This document shows, piece after piece, positions 34,966 to 44,493 of a stretch of DNA of 64,000 nt. This stretch comes from CAWUEX02 sp963921305 (GTDB lineage Bacteria; Pseudomonadota; Alphaproteobacteria; Rhodospirillales; Rhodospirillaceae), in contig CAWUEX030000002.1 of NCBI GenBank assembly GCA_963921305.4, forward strand, positions 3,286,001 to 3,350,000. Reading direction: 5' to 3'. A program made the translations under genes and the position numbers. Below the pieces are notes generated by a model, which was not told where the DNA came from, did not search any database, and worked only from the letters and a program-made list of their open reading frames with translations. Positions within the stretch are counted from its first letter, which is position 1, and the number at the start of each line of letters is the position of its first letter.

Positions 34966-35984
34966 CACGCTTTGCCCTGGCTGATGGCGGCGAACTTTTC
35001 CAAAGTGGCTTTCGCTGCGCCGCTGTCGATGGCTTGCGCGGCCTGGGCGGCGCCGTCTTTGAGATCGGTGGCTTTGCCGGCGACGATGAGAGCGGCTGCC
35101 GTATTGAGCAGAACAATGTCGCGATAGGCTCCGGGCTCCCCCTCAAGCACAGCGCGTAAGGCAGCCGCGTTATGGTCCGGATCGCCGCCTTTTAGATCTT
35201 CCGCGGCGTGGATCGGCAGGCCGGCATCGGCTGGGCTGATTTCAAATGTTGTGACGTTGCCGTCCTTGAGCTGTGCCACTCGAGACGGGCCAGTGACGGT
35301 GAGTTCATCGAGGCCGTCGGAGCCGTGCACGACCCAGGCACTTTCCGAGCCAAGCTCCTTCAGCGCGCGCGCCATGGGCTCGACCCAGGCGGCGGAGAAC
35401 ACGCCGAGTAACTGATGTTTGGCTCCAGCCGGATTAGACAACGGTCCGATTAGATTGAAGATGGTGCGGATGCCCAGCTCGCCGCGCACGGGCGCGACAT
35501 GTTTCATGGCGCTGTGGTGTTTCTGGGCGAACAGAAAGCCGATGTTGGCTTCCGTCAGCGCGCGCTCGACAATGTCTGGAGTGGCATCGAGATTGACCCC
35601 GAGCGCTTCGAGCGCATCGGCGGTGCCGGATTTCGACGAGGCTTTTCGGTTGCCGTGTTTGGCAACCGGCACACCGCAGGCAGCGGTGACGATGGCAACG
35701 GCGGTGGAGATGTTGTAAGTGCCGGAGGCATCGCCCCCGGTGCCGCACGTATCAACGGCGCCGGGCGGAGCCGCAATCGGCAGCGCCTTAGCACGCATGA
35801 TCTTGGCTGCGCCGGTGAGTTCCTCAACGGTTTCACCGCGCACGGCGAGGGCCGTCAGAAAGCTGGCGATTTGCACCGGCGATGCGTCGCCTGACATGAT
35901 GATCTCGAACGCCGCTTCGGTGTCGGCGACATTCAGGGGCTGGCCCTTGGCGACAATAGCGATAAATGGGTTGAGGTCGGACAT
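34965..35984 (-). CDS. trpD: Anthranilate phosphoribosyltransferase
   Basis: Transfers phosphoribose from PRPP to anthranilate. 339 residues. The PRPP-binding loop reads DTCGTGGDASGTYNIST, followed by KHGNRKASSKSGTAD. Length and order are standard. It is coupled to trpC and follows trpG by 20 bp. Confidence 0.97.
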   Translation of the reverse strand: MSDLNPFIAIVAKGQPLNVADTEAAFEIIMSGDASPVQIASFLTALAVRGETVEELTGAAKIMRAKALPIAAPPGAVDTCGTGGDASGTYNISTAVAIVTAACGVPVAKHGNRKASSKSGTADALEALGVNLDATPDIVERALTEANIGFLFAQKHHSAMKHVAPVRGELGIRTIFNLIGPLSNPAGAKHQLLGVFSAAWVEPMARALKELGSESAWVVHGSDGLDELTVTGPSRVAQLKDGNVTTFEISPADAGLPIHAAEDLKGGDPDHNAAALRAVLEGEPGAYRDIVLLNTAAALIVAGKATDLKDGAAQAAQAIDSGAAKATLEKFAAISQGKA

Positions 35985-36004
35985 CGGGGAATGCTCCTTC
36001 GCCC

Positions 36005-36616
36005 TTAAGCCGCAACCGAGCGGTCGGGAATGTCCGGGCAGTCGAGACCTGTACTGCGCAAGAAGTTGCGCAACACGCGATGGCCGTACTGCGAGGCGAT
36101 GCTCTCCGGATGAAACTGCACGCCGGTGATCGGCAGGTCCTTGTGAGCCAGGCCCATAATCAACCCATCCGCAGTTTCTGCGGTGACATCAAGGCACTCC
36201 GGAACAGCAGTCCGGTCAACAATCAGCGAATGGTACCGCGTCGCCGTGAACGGCGAGGGGATGTCGGAAAACATCTCGTGTTCGGTATGAGTCACGGCGC
36301 TGACCTTGCCGTGCATGGGTTCGGGCGCCCGTACGATTTTGCCGCCGAACGCCTGGCCAATGCTCTGATGGCCGAGGCAAACCCCGAATAACGGCACGGC
36401 GGCATCGGCACAGGCGGCGACAGTGTCGAGGCAAATCCCAGCTTTATCGGGGTCACAGGGACCTGGTGATAGAATAATGCCCTTGGGCTTGCGCGCCAGT
36501 GCCTCCGCCGCGGTGAGGGCGTCGTTGCGCTCAACCTCAACGTCCGCACCCAGCTCCCCGAGGTAGTGCCAGAGGTTGTAGGTGAAGCTGTCGTAGTTAT
36601 CGATCAGCAGGTACAT
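36005..36616 (-). CDS. trpG: Anthranilate synthase glutamine amidotransferase subunit
   Basis: Supplies ammonia from glutamine to the TrpE subunit. 203 residues from the ATG at 36616, opening MYLLIDNYDSFTYNL. The class I amidotransferase triad is visible: Cys in FGVCLGHQSIGQ, His and Glu in GVQFHPESI. It could also serve PabB for folate. No trpE is adjacent; the conserved gene block stops here and an accessory region begins. Confidence 0.95.
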   Translation of the reverse strand: MYLLIDNYDSFTYNLWHYLGELGADVEVERNDALTAAEALARKPKGIILSPGPCDPDKAGICLDTVAACADAAVPLFGVCLGHQSIGQAFGGKIVRAPEPMHGKVSAVTHTEHEMFSDIPSPFTATRYHSLIVDRTAVPECLDVTAETADGLIMGLAHKDLPITGVQFHPESIASQYGHRVLRNFLRSTGLDCPDIPDRSVAA

Positions 36617-37040
36617 GCGCGCCGCCTGAGATGAGTGCCGGAATACGGCGTTGGTTTGGGGCTGGAAAATGCCCCCGAAGGGCAAGCCGGGTCAAGCAGA
36701 GGCAGTGCCGGTTCGTCGGGAGCAGCAACGGCGGCATGTCCGGACATATGCACTGAAATCGAGGCAAAAGTTCTATTTTCGGGATTTTGCGAGGAACGAG
36801 CCCATGCACGCGACGGATTTCTGCGGGGCCATTTGAAATAGATAAATAAAATCAAAGCCTTAGAATCGAGTCAAACGACCCCATGCACAAGATAATTACG
36901 TAAATAGCTCATTATGTAACTCGCCGCTAAATCCCCTCAAAAAGCAAGGCTTCCTCCCCAGCTATGAGTGCTCGTTATACGTGCTACATAAATTCGGAGA
37001 CGCTAGATTCGCCATTTGGCGGTAAAGTAACAGGCTGGGG
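36617..37040. other. 424-bp gap between trpG and the LytTR gene
   Basis: The first 220 bp are GC-rich and contain only short frames with no recognisable product. From about 36835 the sequence turns AT-rich, with ATAAATAAAAT and a TTACGTAAAT palindrome-like stretch, which suits promoters for the plus-strand LytTR gene. No tRNA, repeat or integrase remnant was seen at this junction between housekeeping and accessory DNA. Confidence 0.5.
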
Positions 37041-37919
37041 TTGGCTGAGACTTCAAGGCGCATCAAACGCATGACATTGCACCGGTGGGTGGCTCTTTAT
37101 TTGGGATTACCTGTCGCACTCGCACTCTTCAACGGATTGCGGGGAACGGTGTTCGCCCCGGAATTGGGTGTCTTGCGATGCCTGGCGATGTTTCTTGTCT
37201 GCTCAATCCCGACTTACGCCATTATGGCGGTGGTGGCCCATTCGGTTCTGAAACTGCGGCGCTATGTCGCGTTTCATCCGATCACGGCGCTCTTCGTGAG
37301 CATAGCCGCGTCAATCCCTGCGTCTTACATCATCATCACTCTATTTATCCGGCTGTTCGGCGGGTATTACCCCGAACTTTTGCCGCTTTTGGCCGCCGAC
37401 GGTTTCTGGCTCGCGGACAGCTTTGTTACATACCTGTTGACGCCGTCCCGGATCGCCGTCGTACCGATCTGGTTCGGCGCACATTACATCTATGAGCAGT
37501 TGACGCGCGATGTGGTGTTTTACGAGGGACTCATAAAAGCCGAGCCCGAAGTGACGGACGGTGCGATCGAAGTTCCGGCGATGCTGCCGTTCCTCACCAA
37601 GATCAAGCCGGCTGTTGGGCGCCGGGTTCTCGCCCTTGAAGCGCAAGAGCATTACGTCAAAGTGTACACTGACCGCGGCGAAGACCTGGTTCTGTACCGT
37701 CTGAGTGACGCTGTTAAGGAATTGGCTCAATCCGTCCCCGGGTTACGGGTGCATCGCTCTTACTGGGTGGCTGAGGACGCGATCCGGGAGATTCAGCCGA
37801 CCGCAAAGTCCTACCGCATCGCTCTGGCAAACGGGATGACGGTGCCCGTCAGTAAATCCTACAAAAACGTTATTGATCACATGATTCTCCAGAAGCCAAA
37901 GCTGGCAGAACATGTCTAA
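37041..37919 (+). CDS. Membrane-anchored LytTR-type transcriptional regulator (first copy)
   Basis: A 292-residue protein with four hydrophobic segments in the first 150 residues and a LytTR DNA-binding domain from about residue 195 (ALEAQEHYVKVYTDRGE ... LRVHRSYWVAEDAI). It lacks a receiver domain, so signals are probably sensed in the membrane, as in other membrane LytTR regulators. The start is TTG at 37041 or ATG at 37071; both precede the first helix. A paralogue lies at 52223. It is immediately upstream of the TonB-dependent receptor operon, its likely target. Confidence 0.87.
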   Translation: MAETSRRIKRMTLHRWVALYLGLPVALALFNGLRGTVFAPELGVLRCLAMFLVCSIPTYAIMAVVAHSVLKLRRYVAFHPITALFVSIAASIPASYIIITLFIRLFGGYYPELLPLLAADGFWLADSFVTYLLTPSRIAVVPIWFGAHYIYEQLTRDVVFYEGLIKAEPEVTDGAIEVPAMLPFLTKIKPAVGRRVLALEAQEHYVKVYTDRGEDLVLYRLSDAVKELAQSVPGLRVHRSYWVAEDAIREIQPTAKSYRIALANGMTVPVSKSYKNVIDHMILQKPKLAEHV

Positions 37920-37959
37920 GGCGGTGTGCTGGAGGGGGGCTAGTTGAGAATGATTCGCG

Positions 37960-37983
37960 CTTCTTAAGCGCAAATTTAAGAAG
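37960..37983. promoter_or_regulatory. Perfect dyad upstream of the TonB-dependent receptor
   Basis: CTTCTTAA (37960-37967) and TTAAGAAG (37976-37983) are perfect inverted repeats around an 8-bp centre, 40 bp after the LytTR stop and 120 bp before the receptor gene. A second, imperfect dyad (ATTCT-N5-AGAAT) lies at 38036-38050. The first could be a weak terminator, but it has no T-run; both are candidate regulator sites for the receptor promoter. Confidence 0.4.
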
Positions 37984-38105
37984 TTTCGGGCACTTAACAG
38001 AAATTGCTGATGCAGCTATTATATAACTGAGAGATATTCTGAATAAGAATTCTCAATCGTGCGCGATTAGGGGTAATCCAGCGCATTCAAAACTAGGGGA
38101 GAAGT

Positions 38106-40520
38106 ATGACAACTCGATCTCGTAAATATTTCATGCATGCGGCGGTCTCCGCCACGGCATTACTGGTGCTGTCCGACCCGGGCTACGCCCAGCAAATGGC
38201 GATTGAAGAAATCATTGTGTCCGCTCGTAAGCGTGATGAGTCCATTCAGGACATTCCGTTGAGCGTCGCAGCCTTTAGCGCTGACCAGATCAAAAACCAG
38301 GCGATCACGGATGTGGAGGACGTCTTCCAGTTCATCCCCGGCGTGCACATGAGCAACCACACCGCCAACCGGAACAATCCGGCGGTCCGTTTCCGCGCCA
38401 TCGACCCGCCCTCCAGTACACGGAATGAGCAGACATCGTCCGCCTTTATGGACGGCGTCTACCTGCCGACGGGCAGCCAAATGGTGTCCATGAATGACAT
38501 CGAGCGCGTTGAAGTGGTGAAAGGTCCGCAAAGCGCGTTCTTTGGCCGTGCGACGTTCGGTGGAGCCGTCAACTTCATCAGTAAGACGCCTGGAGATGAG
38601 TGGGGCGCTGATGTTGATTTGATCCTCGGCGATCACAAACGTGCCGACCTGTGGGTCAGTGCCGAAGGTCCGTTGGTCGAAGACAAGTTGTTTATCCGGG
38701 CATCCGTCCGGTACTACACCTTCGACGGGGCCTGGCAGAACGAACACCCCTCCGGCGGCGATCTGGGTGCCCAACAGACAGGCGCCGGTAGCATTACCCT
38801 TTACGCTACGCCGTCTGAAGATCTTACCATTAAAGCGCGGTACATGCACACCGTCCTTGACGACGGGCTGGCCGTGCAATTCCTGGCCAAGGGCGAGCAG
38901 AACAACTGCGGACCTTTCGGCACTGGTACGGCGACGTACTACTGCGGAACCTTGACCCGCGATCTGATTTCCAACGGCATTGCCATTGACACGTCACCGT
39001 TGGAAGACACGACGTTCAAAGATGACTTGGGGCTCGACCGCAAGTTTGACTTCGCCAGCTTGAACGTTGATTGGGATCTTGGTGGTTCCGGTTACACGCT
39101 GAGTTCCGTGACCGGTTACTACAAAGAAGAGACGTCGGAACTGCGTGAGCTTCTCACTGACGAGATCATGGTCTTCCTCGAGTGGGAAGATGACTCGTTT
39201 TCTCAGGAGTTTCGTCTGGCTTCACCCGACGATGACAGGCTGCGGTGGATGCTCGGTCTCTACTACCTCGACGTGACCTACAGCAAAAACGCATCCGCTG
39301 GCTTCCCATGCCCAGGCAATGGCCCGTTCTGTGCTGATCCGACCCAGGGCTTTGCCCCGAGCGGACGCGGTGGACGTGGCCTGTTTGGAGTCAATCCGAC
39401 GGTGCCCGATGAAGTCGAGAACAAGGCCATCTTCGGCAGTATCTCGTACGACATTACCGATAAACTGACGGCCAACTTCGAATTCCGCTATGAGGAAGAA
39501 AAGTTGGTCAACGGCACCTCCGTGACTCAGGAAGCCATGCCGCTTGACTCCAGCACACCGGAACAAGCGATTCTGACCGCACAGCCGTTTGGTGGTGCTG
39601 AAATTCAGCTGGAAGGCAAATTCAAAGCCGAGCTGCCGCGTGTGATTCTCGACTACAAAATGAACGACGACACACTGCTCTACGCCAGCTATTCAAAAGG
39701 CAACAACCCCGGAGGCTTCAACCCTGAGGTTGTTCAGTTGGAGCCCACCGTCGCGTTCCCGGCGTTCTTTGCTTCGGAAGGCATCGGTTACAACGTTCTT
39801 CAAGCTGGGCTCAGGGCCTACGAGGGTGGTTTCAAACACACTCTTGCCGATGGCAAAGGCTACGTGAACGGCGCCATCTACTTTATGGAGTGGCGTAACC
39901 AGCGTTTCCGCGGTTTCACCCGAAACGTGGACAGTAACGGGGACGGTGTCTTTATTCAGGGTTCTGACCGTCTCGGTGCCCAAATTGACTACAACAGCAA
40001 TGGTAGTACCGACATCTTCGGTTTCGAGCTGGCAGCGAACTACGCGTTTAACGAATACTGGCTCGGCTCTGTGTCCTACAACTACAACAAAACCAACATC
40101 CTGGTTTACGAGGATGGTGTGCATGCACGCGTCTTCGGCACGTCTGATGCGAGTGACAAACAGGTTGCCCGCTCGCCAAAGCATGCCGCAACGTTTGCTC
40201 TCGACTTCACCTATCCGGCCGACAGCATCATGGGCCAGGACGGTGATTGGTTTGCCCGGTGGGATGCCTGGTATCAGTCATCCACCTTTAACTGGGTGGT
40301 CAACCTGGCCAAGACCGAAGAAGCCCTGTTGCACAATCTTCGGGGTGGCTGGCGCGGTGACAAATACAGCGTCACGCTCTGGGTTGAGAACGTGCTCGAC
40401 AGCGACAAGGTGCTGGCGTCGCAACGCACCACCGGTAGCTTCCTGACGGGTACGTTGGGCTACCAGTTCACGTTGCCGGAGCCGCGCACCTTCGGTGTGA
40501 CCCTTTCCGCGAGCTTCTAA
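38106..40520 (+). CDS. TonB-dependent outer-membrane receptor
   Basis: An 804-residue receptor with a signal peptide (cleavage near GYAQQ), a TonB-box-like region (AIEEIIVSARKRDES), a plug domain (VKGPQSAFFGRATFGGAVNFISKTP contains the family's conserved Arg/Gly motif) and a 22-strand-type barrel ending in Phe (TLSASF). The plug and N-terminal QDIPLSVAAFSADQI stretch are typical of the large receptor group seen in sphingomonads and marine gammaproteobacteria. It should import a scarce or bulky ligand using the proton motive force. The ligand is unknown; co-transcribed DUF1838 genes suggest it is not a siderophore. RBS AGGGGAGAAG. Confidence 0.93.
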   Translation: MTTRSRKYFMHAAVSATALLVLSDPGYAQQMAIEEIIVSARKRDESIQDIPLSVAAFSADQIKNQAITDVEDVFQFIPGVHMSNHTANRNNPAVRFRAIDPPSSTRNEQTSSAFMDGVYLPTGSQMVSMNDIERVEVVKGPQSAFFGRATFGGAVNFISKTPGDEWGADVDLILGDHKRADLWVSAEGPLVEDKLFIRASVRYYTFDGAWQNEHPSGGDLGAQQTGAGSITLYATPSEDLTIKARYMHTVLDDGLAVQFLAKGEQNNCGPFGTGTATYYCGTLTRDLISNGIAIDTSPLEDTTFKDDLGLDRKFDFASLNVDWDLGGSGYTLSSVTGYYKEETSELRELLTDEIMVFLEWEDDSFSQEFRLASPDDDRLRWMLGLYYLDVTYSKNASAGFPCPGNGPFCADPTQGFAPSGRGGRGLFGVNPTVPDEVENKAIFGSISYDITDKLTANFEFRYEEEKLVNGTSVTQEAMPLDSSTPEQAILTAQPFGGAEIQLEGKFKAELPRVILDYKMNDDTLLYASYSKGNNPGGFNPEVVQLEPTVAFPAFFASEGIGYNVLQAGLRAYEGGFKHTLADGKGYVNGAIYFMEWRNQRFRGFTRNVDSNGDGVFIQGSDRLGAQIDYNSNGSTDIFGFELAANYAFNEYWLGSVSYNYNKTNILVYEDGVHARVFGTSDASDKQVARSPKHAATFALDFTYPADSIMGQDGDWFARWDAWYQSSTFNWVVNLAKTEEALLHNLRGGWRGDKYSVTLWVENVLDSDKVLASQRTTGSFLTGTLGYQFTLPEPRTFGVTLSASF

Positions 40521-40545
40521 GAACCTCGCGACAAAAACTGGAACC

Positions 40546-40575
40546 GGGTGTGGAAGGTTTCGGCCTTCCACACCC
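40546..40575 (+). other. 12-bp perfect hairpin between receptor and DUF1838 genes
   Basis: GGGTGTGGAAGG (40546-40557), loop TTTCGG, CCTTCCACACCC (40564-40575). A perfect 12-bp stem sits 25 bp after the receptor stop. There is no T-run after it, so it is more likely an RNA-stabilising or partial-termination element that sets different levels for the receptor and the downstream genes. Confidence 0.6.
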
Positions 40576-40646
40576 ACCTCCACCAAAGTTTTCTGCACGT
40601 ATCTGACGTGCATTCCACAGATGTGTTCATGCGAAAGGCGGGATCT

Positions 40647-41609
40647 ATGTTGAACCGGCATAAGGACAGCTTTGCGCCGAATTTGGGCCATAACGGCGTC
40701 GGACCGCGTGTTCTGTCGCGGCGATCCTTCAGTGCAGCTGGGCTGGCGGCTCTCACACTTCCAGCTAGCGTGTCGATCGCATCAGCCAGCGGGATGAAGC
40801 GGGCGGATGACCTGTTTGCAACCGATGAAGAACTCGTGCGCGCGCTGATGAAAATGCGCGCCAGCACCGACGGACGGATGAAATACGGCTGGTTGGAAGC
40901 GAAACGCTACGCGTATATCGACGGCGAGGTACTCCCGCTATTGTCTTTGCTCGCAGGCACGCTCAGCACAGCCGTGGATAAAGGAAACGGCACTTGGGAT
41001 GTGACCGTGCTGGAAACCACATACTATCTCGACATCAACACGGGTGAGTTGCTGGACATGCACCCCATGCCTGGCACCGGGAAGGAGGTCAAAGTGCCTC
41101 TCTACCGTTCGGGTCCGTCGACCATTCCCATTGCGGCATTATCTCAGATGTCAGAAGAGTCTGACGGCAGCGCCGGTGTGGTTGAGGACGACGAGGGCAA
41201 GGATGCCTTCGCGCCAAAGGGCGGCGTTGAGCTCGATCGCACGGTTGGTCCTGCTTATGCCGATGGGGATGAGCTTTGGATCGAGACCTCTGAGTACGGG
41301 CGGGTCACGCCAGCCAATCCTCAGGACGACCCCGTCTTCTACAAGGAGTCTGCGATCTGGCTTGGGTCAGCGAAAGAACTGCTGGACCCTGATGTTCATT
41401 CCGCGCGGACCAAGTTGTCCTACGACGCCGCGACAAGCTGGCGTCCCTGGATGGAGATGGGCGACGTCAAAGGTCACACCATGTCCCATGGCATCGGCGG
41501 CAAGTCTGAGACCATGGATGGTATGCCGGAGCAATGGTTGAGCCTCACGGAAAAGTACCACCCGGATATCCTGGATAACCCTGCTAAGGCGTTGAGCCAA
41601 GACGGCTAG
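40647..41609 (+). CDS. Tat-exported DUF1838 protein 1
   Basis: A 320-residue protein with a Tat signal (LSRRSFSAAG, then a hydrophobic stretch to about residue 45) and a DUF1838 domain. It shows the domain's pattern of a small acidic start, then WDVTVLETTYYLDINTGELLD and a C-terminal WMEMGDVKGHTMSHG, which corresponds to the P-x-W-x-x-M-x(n)-G-H element in the other copies. I use the ATG at 40647 with GGCGGG upstream; an ATG at 40629 is possible. Biochemical function of DUF1838 is not known to me. It is the most divergent copy together with that at 43479. Confidence 0.82.
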   Translation: MLNRHKDSFAPNLGHNGVGPRVLSRRSFSAAGLAALTLPASVSIASASGMKRADDLFATDEELVRALMKMRASTDGRMKYGWLEAKRYAYIDGEVLPLLSLLAGTLSTAVDKGNGTWDVTVLETTYYLDINTGELLDMHPMPGTGKEVKVPLYRSGPSTIPIAALSQMSEESDGSAGVVEDDEGKDAFAPKGGVELDRTVGPAYADGDELWIETSEYGRVTPANPQDDPVFYKESAIWLGSAKELLDPDVHSARTKLSYDAATSWRPWMEMGDVKGHTMSHGIGGKSETMDGMPEQWLSLTEKYHPDILDNPAKALSQDG

Positions 41610-41640
41610 GACTTACCTGGTCGATGCGATAGGAAAAAGA

Positions 41641-42525
41641 ATGCTTTCTCGGCGCGGTTTTACGTCAGCCACCGCAGCGTCGCTTGGCGCGCTGGCCGGA
41701 GTTGAGTCCGCGCGGGCGCAAACCCTCACGTCACTTGCACCGCCTGTGAGCCAGGTTCAATCCGACTTTCTCACTTTCGATGATCCTGTCGAAGAATTTC
41801 GCGCGGACTTCCGCATGGGAAGGGATCTGGTTGAGGACCAAGGCTCAACCATCACCTGGTATCACTGGATCGTCTTTGTCATTCCCGGTGGCCGCCGACC
41901 GGAACCGCTGATGCGGTATGAGGGCATCGAGTACAGCTACTTCCGGCATCTCGGCGACAATTACTATCGCATCCATGCCCACAACGTATCGTTCGCGCGC
42001 GATCTCAAGACCAACGCGTTCACGGACACAGTCGTTAATCCGATCACGGGTGAGACCTGTGAGGTGCCGGTGTCCTTGTTGCTGCATGACCCCGGCACGA
42101 TTGGCGGCCCAGATGGGTTCCGCAATATGAATGGCGGCGGCGCGGTGCAAGAGGTGTATCGTCAGTTCCGCCGCGAAGACGAATTCATCAAGTGCGACAG
42201 CGTGCGCAGTGCGCCCCCCGACTGGCCGGCGACGCATATCGAAAACTCCTGCAAGTGGGTGCACATCGATGAATTTGCCAACGCAGGTACGACGTCTTTG
42301 CCCGTACATTTCTGTGGCCACTACGCCTTTGAATACTACTCCTGGCTCAACATGCCGGAAACGGATCGGAAAGCCGGGCACCTGACGGGCTTCTGGGACG
42401 GAAAAAAGCTTAATTCACCGCAAGAGATTCCCCGTGAAATGCTGGACCGCATGGAGCGGGAGTATCCGGAACTGCTGGAACCGCGCTGGGGCGAATTCGA
42501 CCGGCCGATTCCCTTTGAAATCTGA
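41641..42525 (+). CDS. Tat-exported DUF1838 protein 2
   Basis: A 294-residue protein. Tat signal SRRGFT at residues 3-8, cleavage near ARAQ. The DUF1838 domain has TWYHWIVFVIPGGRRPEPL, RYEGIEYSYFRHLG, YRIHAHNVSFARD and VVNPITGETCEVP. It is the same length as the next gene and matches it at most positions, so the pair is a tandem duplication. Many conserved His, Trp and Tyr residues suggest a binding or catalytic pocket. 11 bp separate it from the next start. Confidence 0.88.
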   Translation: MLSRRGFTSATAASLGALAGVESARAQTLTSLAPPVSQVQSDFLTFDDPVEEFRADFRMGRDLVEDQGSTITWYHWIVFVIPGGRRPEPLMRYEGIEYSYFRHLGDNYYRIHAHNVSFARDLKTNAFTDTVVNPITGETCEVPVSLLLHDPGTIGGPDGFRNMNGGGAVQEVYRQFRREDEFIKCDSVRSAPPDWPATHIENSCKWVHIDEFANAGTTSLPVHFCGHYAFEYYSWLNMPETDRKAGHLTGFWDGKKLNSPQEIPREMLDRMEREYPELLEPRWGEFDRPIPFEI

Positions 42526-42536
42526 GAGGACCGCAC

Positions 42537-43421
42537 ATGTTTAGCCGACGTAACTTTGTGACATCATCCACCGCTGGCGCCGCTGGAGCCCTCGCTGGGG
42601 CAGGGACGGCAAACGCGCAGACCCTGACATCGCTTAACCCGCCGGTTGCTCAGGTTGAGTCCGAATTTTTGTATTTCGATGATCCGGTCGAGGAACTCAA
42701 AGCGCATTTGCGGATCGAACGGGACTTGGTGGAAGACGTGGGCGAAACTTTCACCTGGTATCACTGGATGGTGTTCGTCATTCCCGGTGGTCGCAGGCCG
42801 GAGCCGCTCATGCGGTATGAGGGCCTTGAGTACAGTTACTTCCGGAACCTGGGCAACAACAACTACCGCATTCATGCTCACAATGTATCGTTTGCCCGCG
42901 ATCTCAAGACCAACAAGTTCACCGACACCGTCGTCAACCCGATCACCGGAGAAACCTGCGAGGTTCCGGTATCGCTGCTGTTGAATGACCCGGGCACGAT
43001 CGCCAACCCACAAGGGTTCCGTAACATCGCCGGTGATGGATCTGTGCAAGAGGTCTACCGGCAGTTCCGCATCGAAGACAATCTCATCAAGCTCGACAGC
43101 GTGCGCAGCGCGCCGCCCGATTGGCCGGCGACCCACATCGAGAACTCGTGCCAGTGGGTCGATCTCGATCTGTATGCCAACGAGACGATCACCTCGCTGC
43201 CGGTTCATTTCTGTGGCCATTACGCGTTCGAGTATTATCCCTGGCTCAACATGCCTAAGGAGCATGAGCACGGGCATCTGTCAGGCTTCTGGGACGGTAA
43301 GAAATTGAACTCGCCTTCCGAAATGCCCCGTGAGATGCTGGACCGGATGGAACGGGAATATCCGGAACTCCTGGTGCCGCAATGGGACATGTTTGACGCA
43401 CCGGTTCCGTTTGAAATTTGA
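42537..43421 (+). CDS. Tat-exported DUF1838 protein 3
   Basis: A 294-residue tandem duplicate of the preceding gene. Tat signal SRRNFV, cleavage near TANAQ. It keeps the HAHNVSFARDLKTN, NPITGETCEVPVSLLL and HFCGHYAFEYYPWLNMP stretches. Differences are concentrated in the N-terminal 60 residues and in the loop after the DPGT motif, which would be consistent with two versions tuned to different ligands or forming a heterodimer. RBS GAGAGGA. Confidence 0.88.
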   Translation: MFSRRNFVTSSTAGAAGALAGAGTANAQTLTSLNPPVAQVESEFLYFDDPVEELKAHLRIERDLVEDVGETFTWYHWMVFVIPGGRRPEPLMRYEGLEYSYFRNLGNNNYRIHAHNVSFARDLKTNKFTDTVVNPITGETCEVPVSLLLNDPGTIANPQGFRNIAGDGSVQEVYRQFRIEDNLIKLDSVRSAPPDWPATHIENSCQWVDLDLYANETITSLPVHFCGHYAFEYYPWLNMPKEHEHGHLSGFWDGKKLNSPSEMPREMLDRMEREYPELLVPQWDMFDAPVPFEI

Positions 43422-43478
43422 CGAAACGCGCTTAGAGACCCTTTGGTAGAGACAGCCATATAGAAGGACGCACATGCC

Positions 43479-44471
43479 ATGACCGAACTTAATCTCGATC
43501 GCCGATCCTTACTGACCGGCGGTGCGGCGCTGACGGCGCTGCCGATGATGAATGCAGCACTCGCCCCGGGACGCGCACAGGCGGCCATCGGCATGGATCC
43601 GATCACGGGGCCGACGTTCGATCTGACGACGGGCCGGGGCAACGTCGACGCGTATCTTAAACTCACGTCGAACCTGGACATGGAATCGACTCACTTCGGG
43701 TGGATCGACGGCTATGTCATGGGTGTTGCGCCGGGTGGCGCGGTCAAAGACATTTGCGGCTTCCGCGGTATCGGTTGTAACCGGTTGCTGCCCTATGAAG
43801 GCCCTGAGTACGGCTACCGCCGCGTGCTCCGTGAGATCGTGTTCTACACCGATCTCGAAACCGGAGAGATTCTGGAAGAGATGGAGAACCCGTATACCGG
43901 AGAGACGGTGCGCGTGGTGCCGGTGGCCAACGATCCGTTCAACGCCATCTTCAAAGAGGTCTGGCCCGATCCGCCGTCCTATGGCGGTTTGAACACCGAG
44001 AAGCGCGAGCCGCGTCCGTTCATCCTCAACTGGCAGCAAATCGGCCAGCACTCGATGATGGAGATTCACGTTCACCTGTATTATCCGAACGCGCTTGATC
44101 CAAAGGTTTGGGTGCGGGAAAGCTCGGGGCCGATGAACCGGGTGACCGAGACCTTTAACTACACCTTCTCGATGGACGACCTGCAGAACCCGGACCTGAC
44201 GACGATTCCGAGCACCGGTGTTTGGACCCGCGTGACTCCATGGCTGCCGTGGATGCTGATGGGGCAGGCGCCAGGACACTGCCTGTACAACTGCAACTTC
44301 GCGGATATTAAAAGCCTGGATGAGGCCCCGGATCAGCGGATTATCGAGCACATCGCCGAAAACTATCCGAAGTTCCTGGATGCGCCGGATGTCTGGGAAG
44401 AGCCATCCTTGTCGTCGCTGGAATGGTATTCCCGCGAGCAAGAGCCCGCGCCGCCAGGTGGCGCAAGCTAA
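43479..44471 (+). CDS. Tat-exported DUF1838 protein 4
   Basis: A 330-residue DUF1838 protein, more distant from copies 2 and 3. Tat signal DRRSLLTGGAA, cleavage near AQAA. Recognisable shared elements are the FYTDLETGEILEEMENPYTGETVRV segment (residues begin near 125; TGE repeat) and a C-terminal TPWLPWMLMGQAPGHCLYN. The ATG at 43479 follows AGAAGGA; another ATG is 5 bp upstream in a different frame. It is followed after 22 bp by the beta-lactamase-fold gene. Confidence 0.85.
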   Translation: MTELNLDRRSLLTGGAALTALPMMNAALAPGRAQAAIGMDPITGPTFDLTTGRGNVDAYLKLTSNLDMESTHFGWIDGYVMGVAPGGAVKDICGFRGIGCNRLLPYEGPEYGYRRVLREIVFYTDLETGEILEEMENPYTGETVRVVPVANDPFNAIFKEVWPDPPSYGGLNTEKREPRPFILNWQQIGQHSMMEIHVHLYYPNALDPKVWVRESSGPMNRVTETFNYTFSMDDLQNPDLTTIPSTGVWTRVTPWLPWMLMGQAPGHCLYNCNFADIKSLDEAPDQRIIEHIAENYPKFLDAPDVWEEPSLSSLEWYSREQEPAPPGGAS

Positions 44472-44493
44472 GCCTATAGCGAAAAGGATCGTT

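Noticed and set aside
36635..36855. Short frames in the gap after trpG
   Set aside because: Overlapping small frames on both strands with low-complexity products and no ribosome-binding site.
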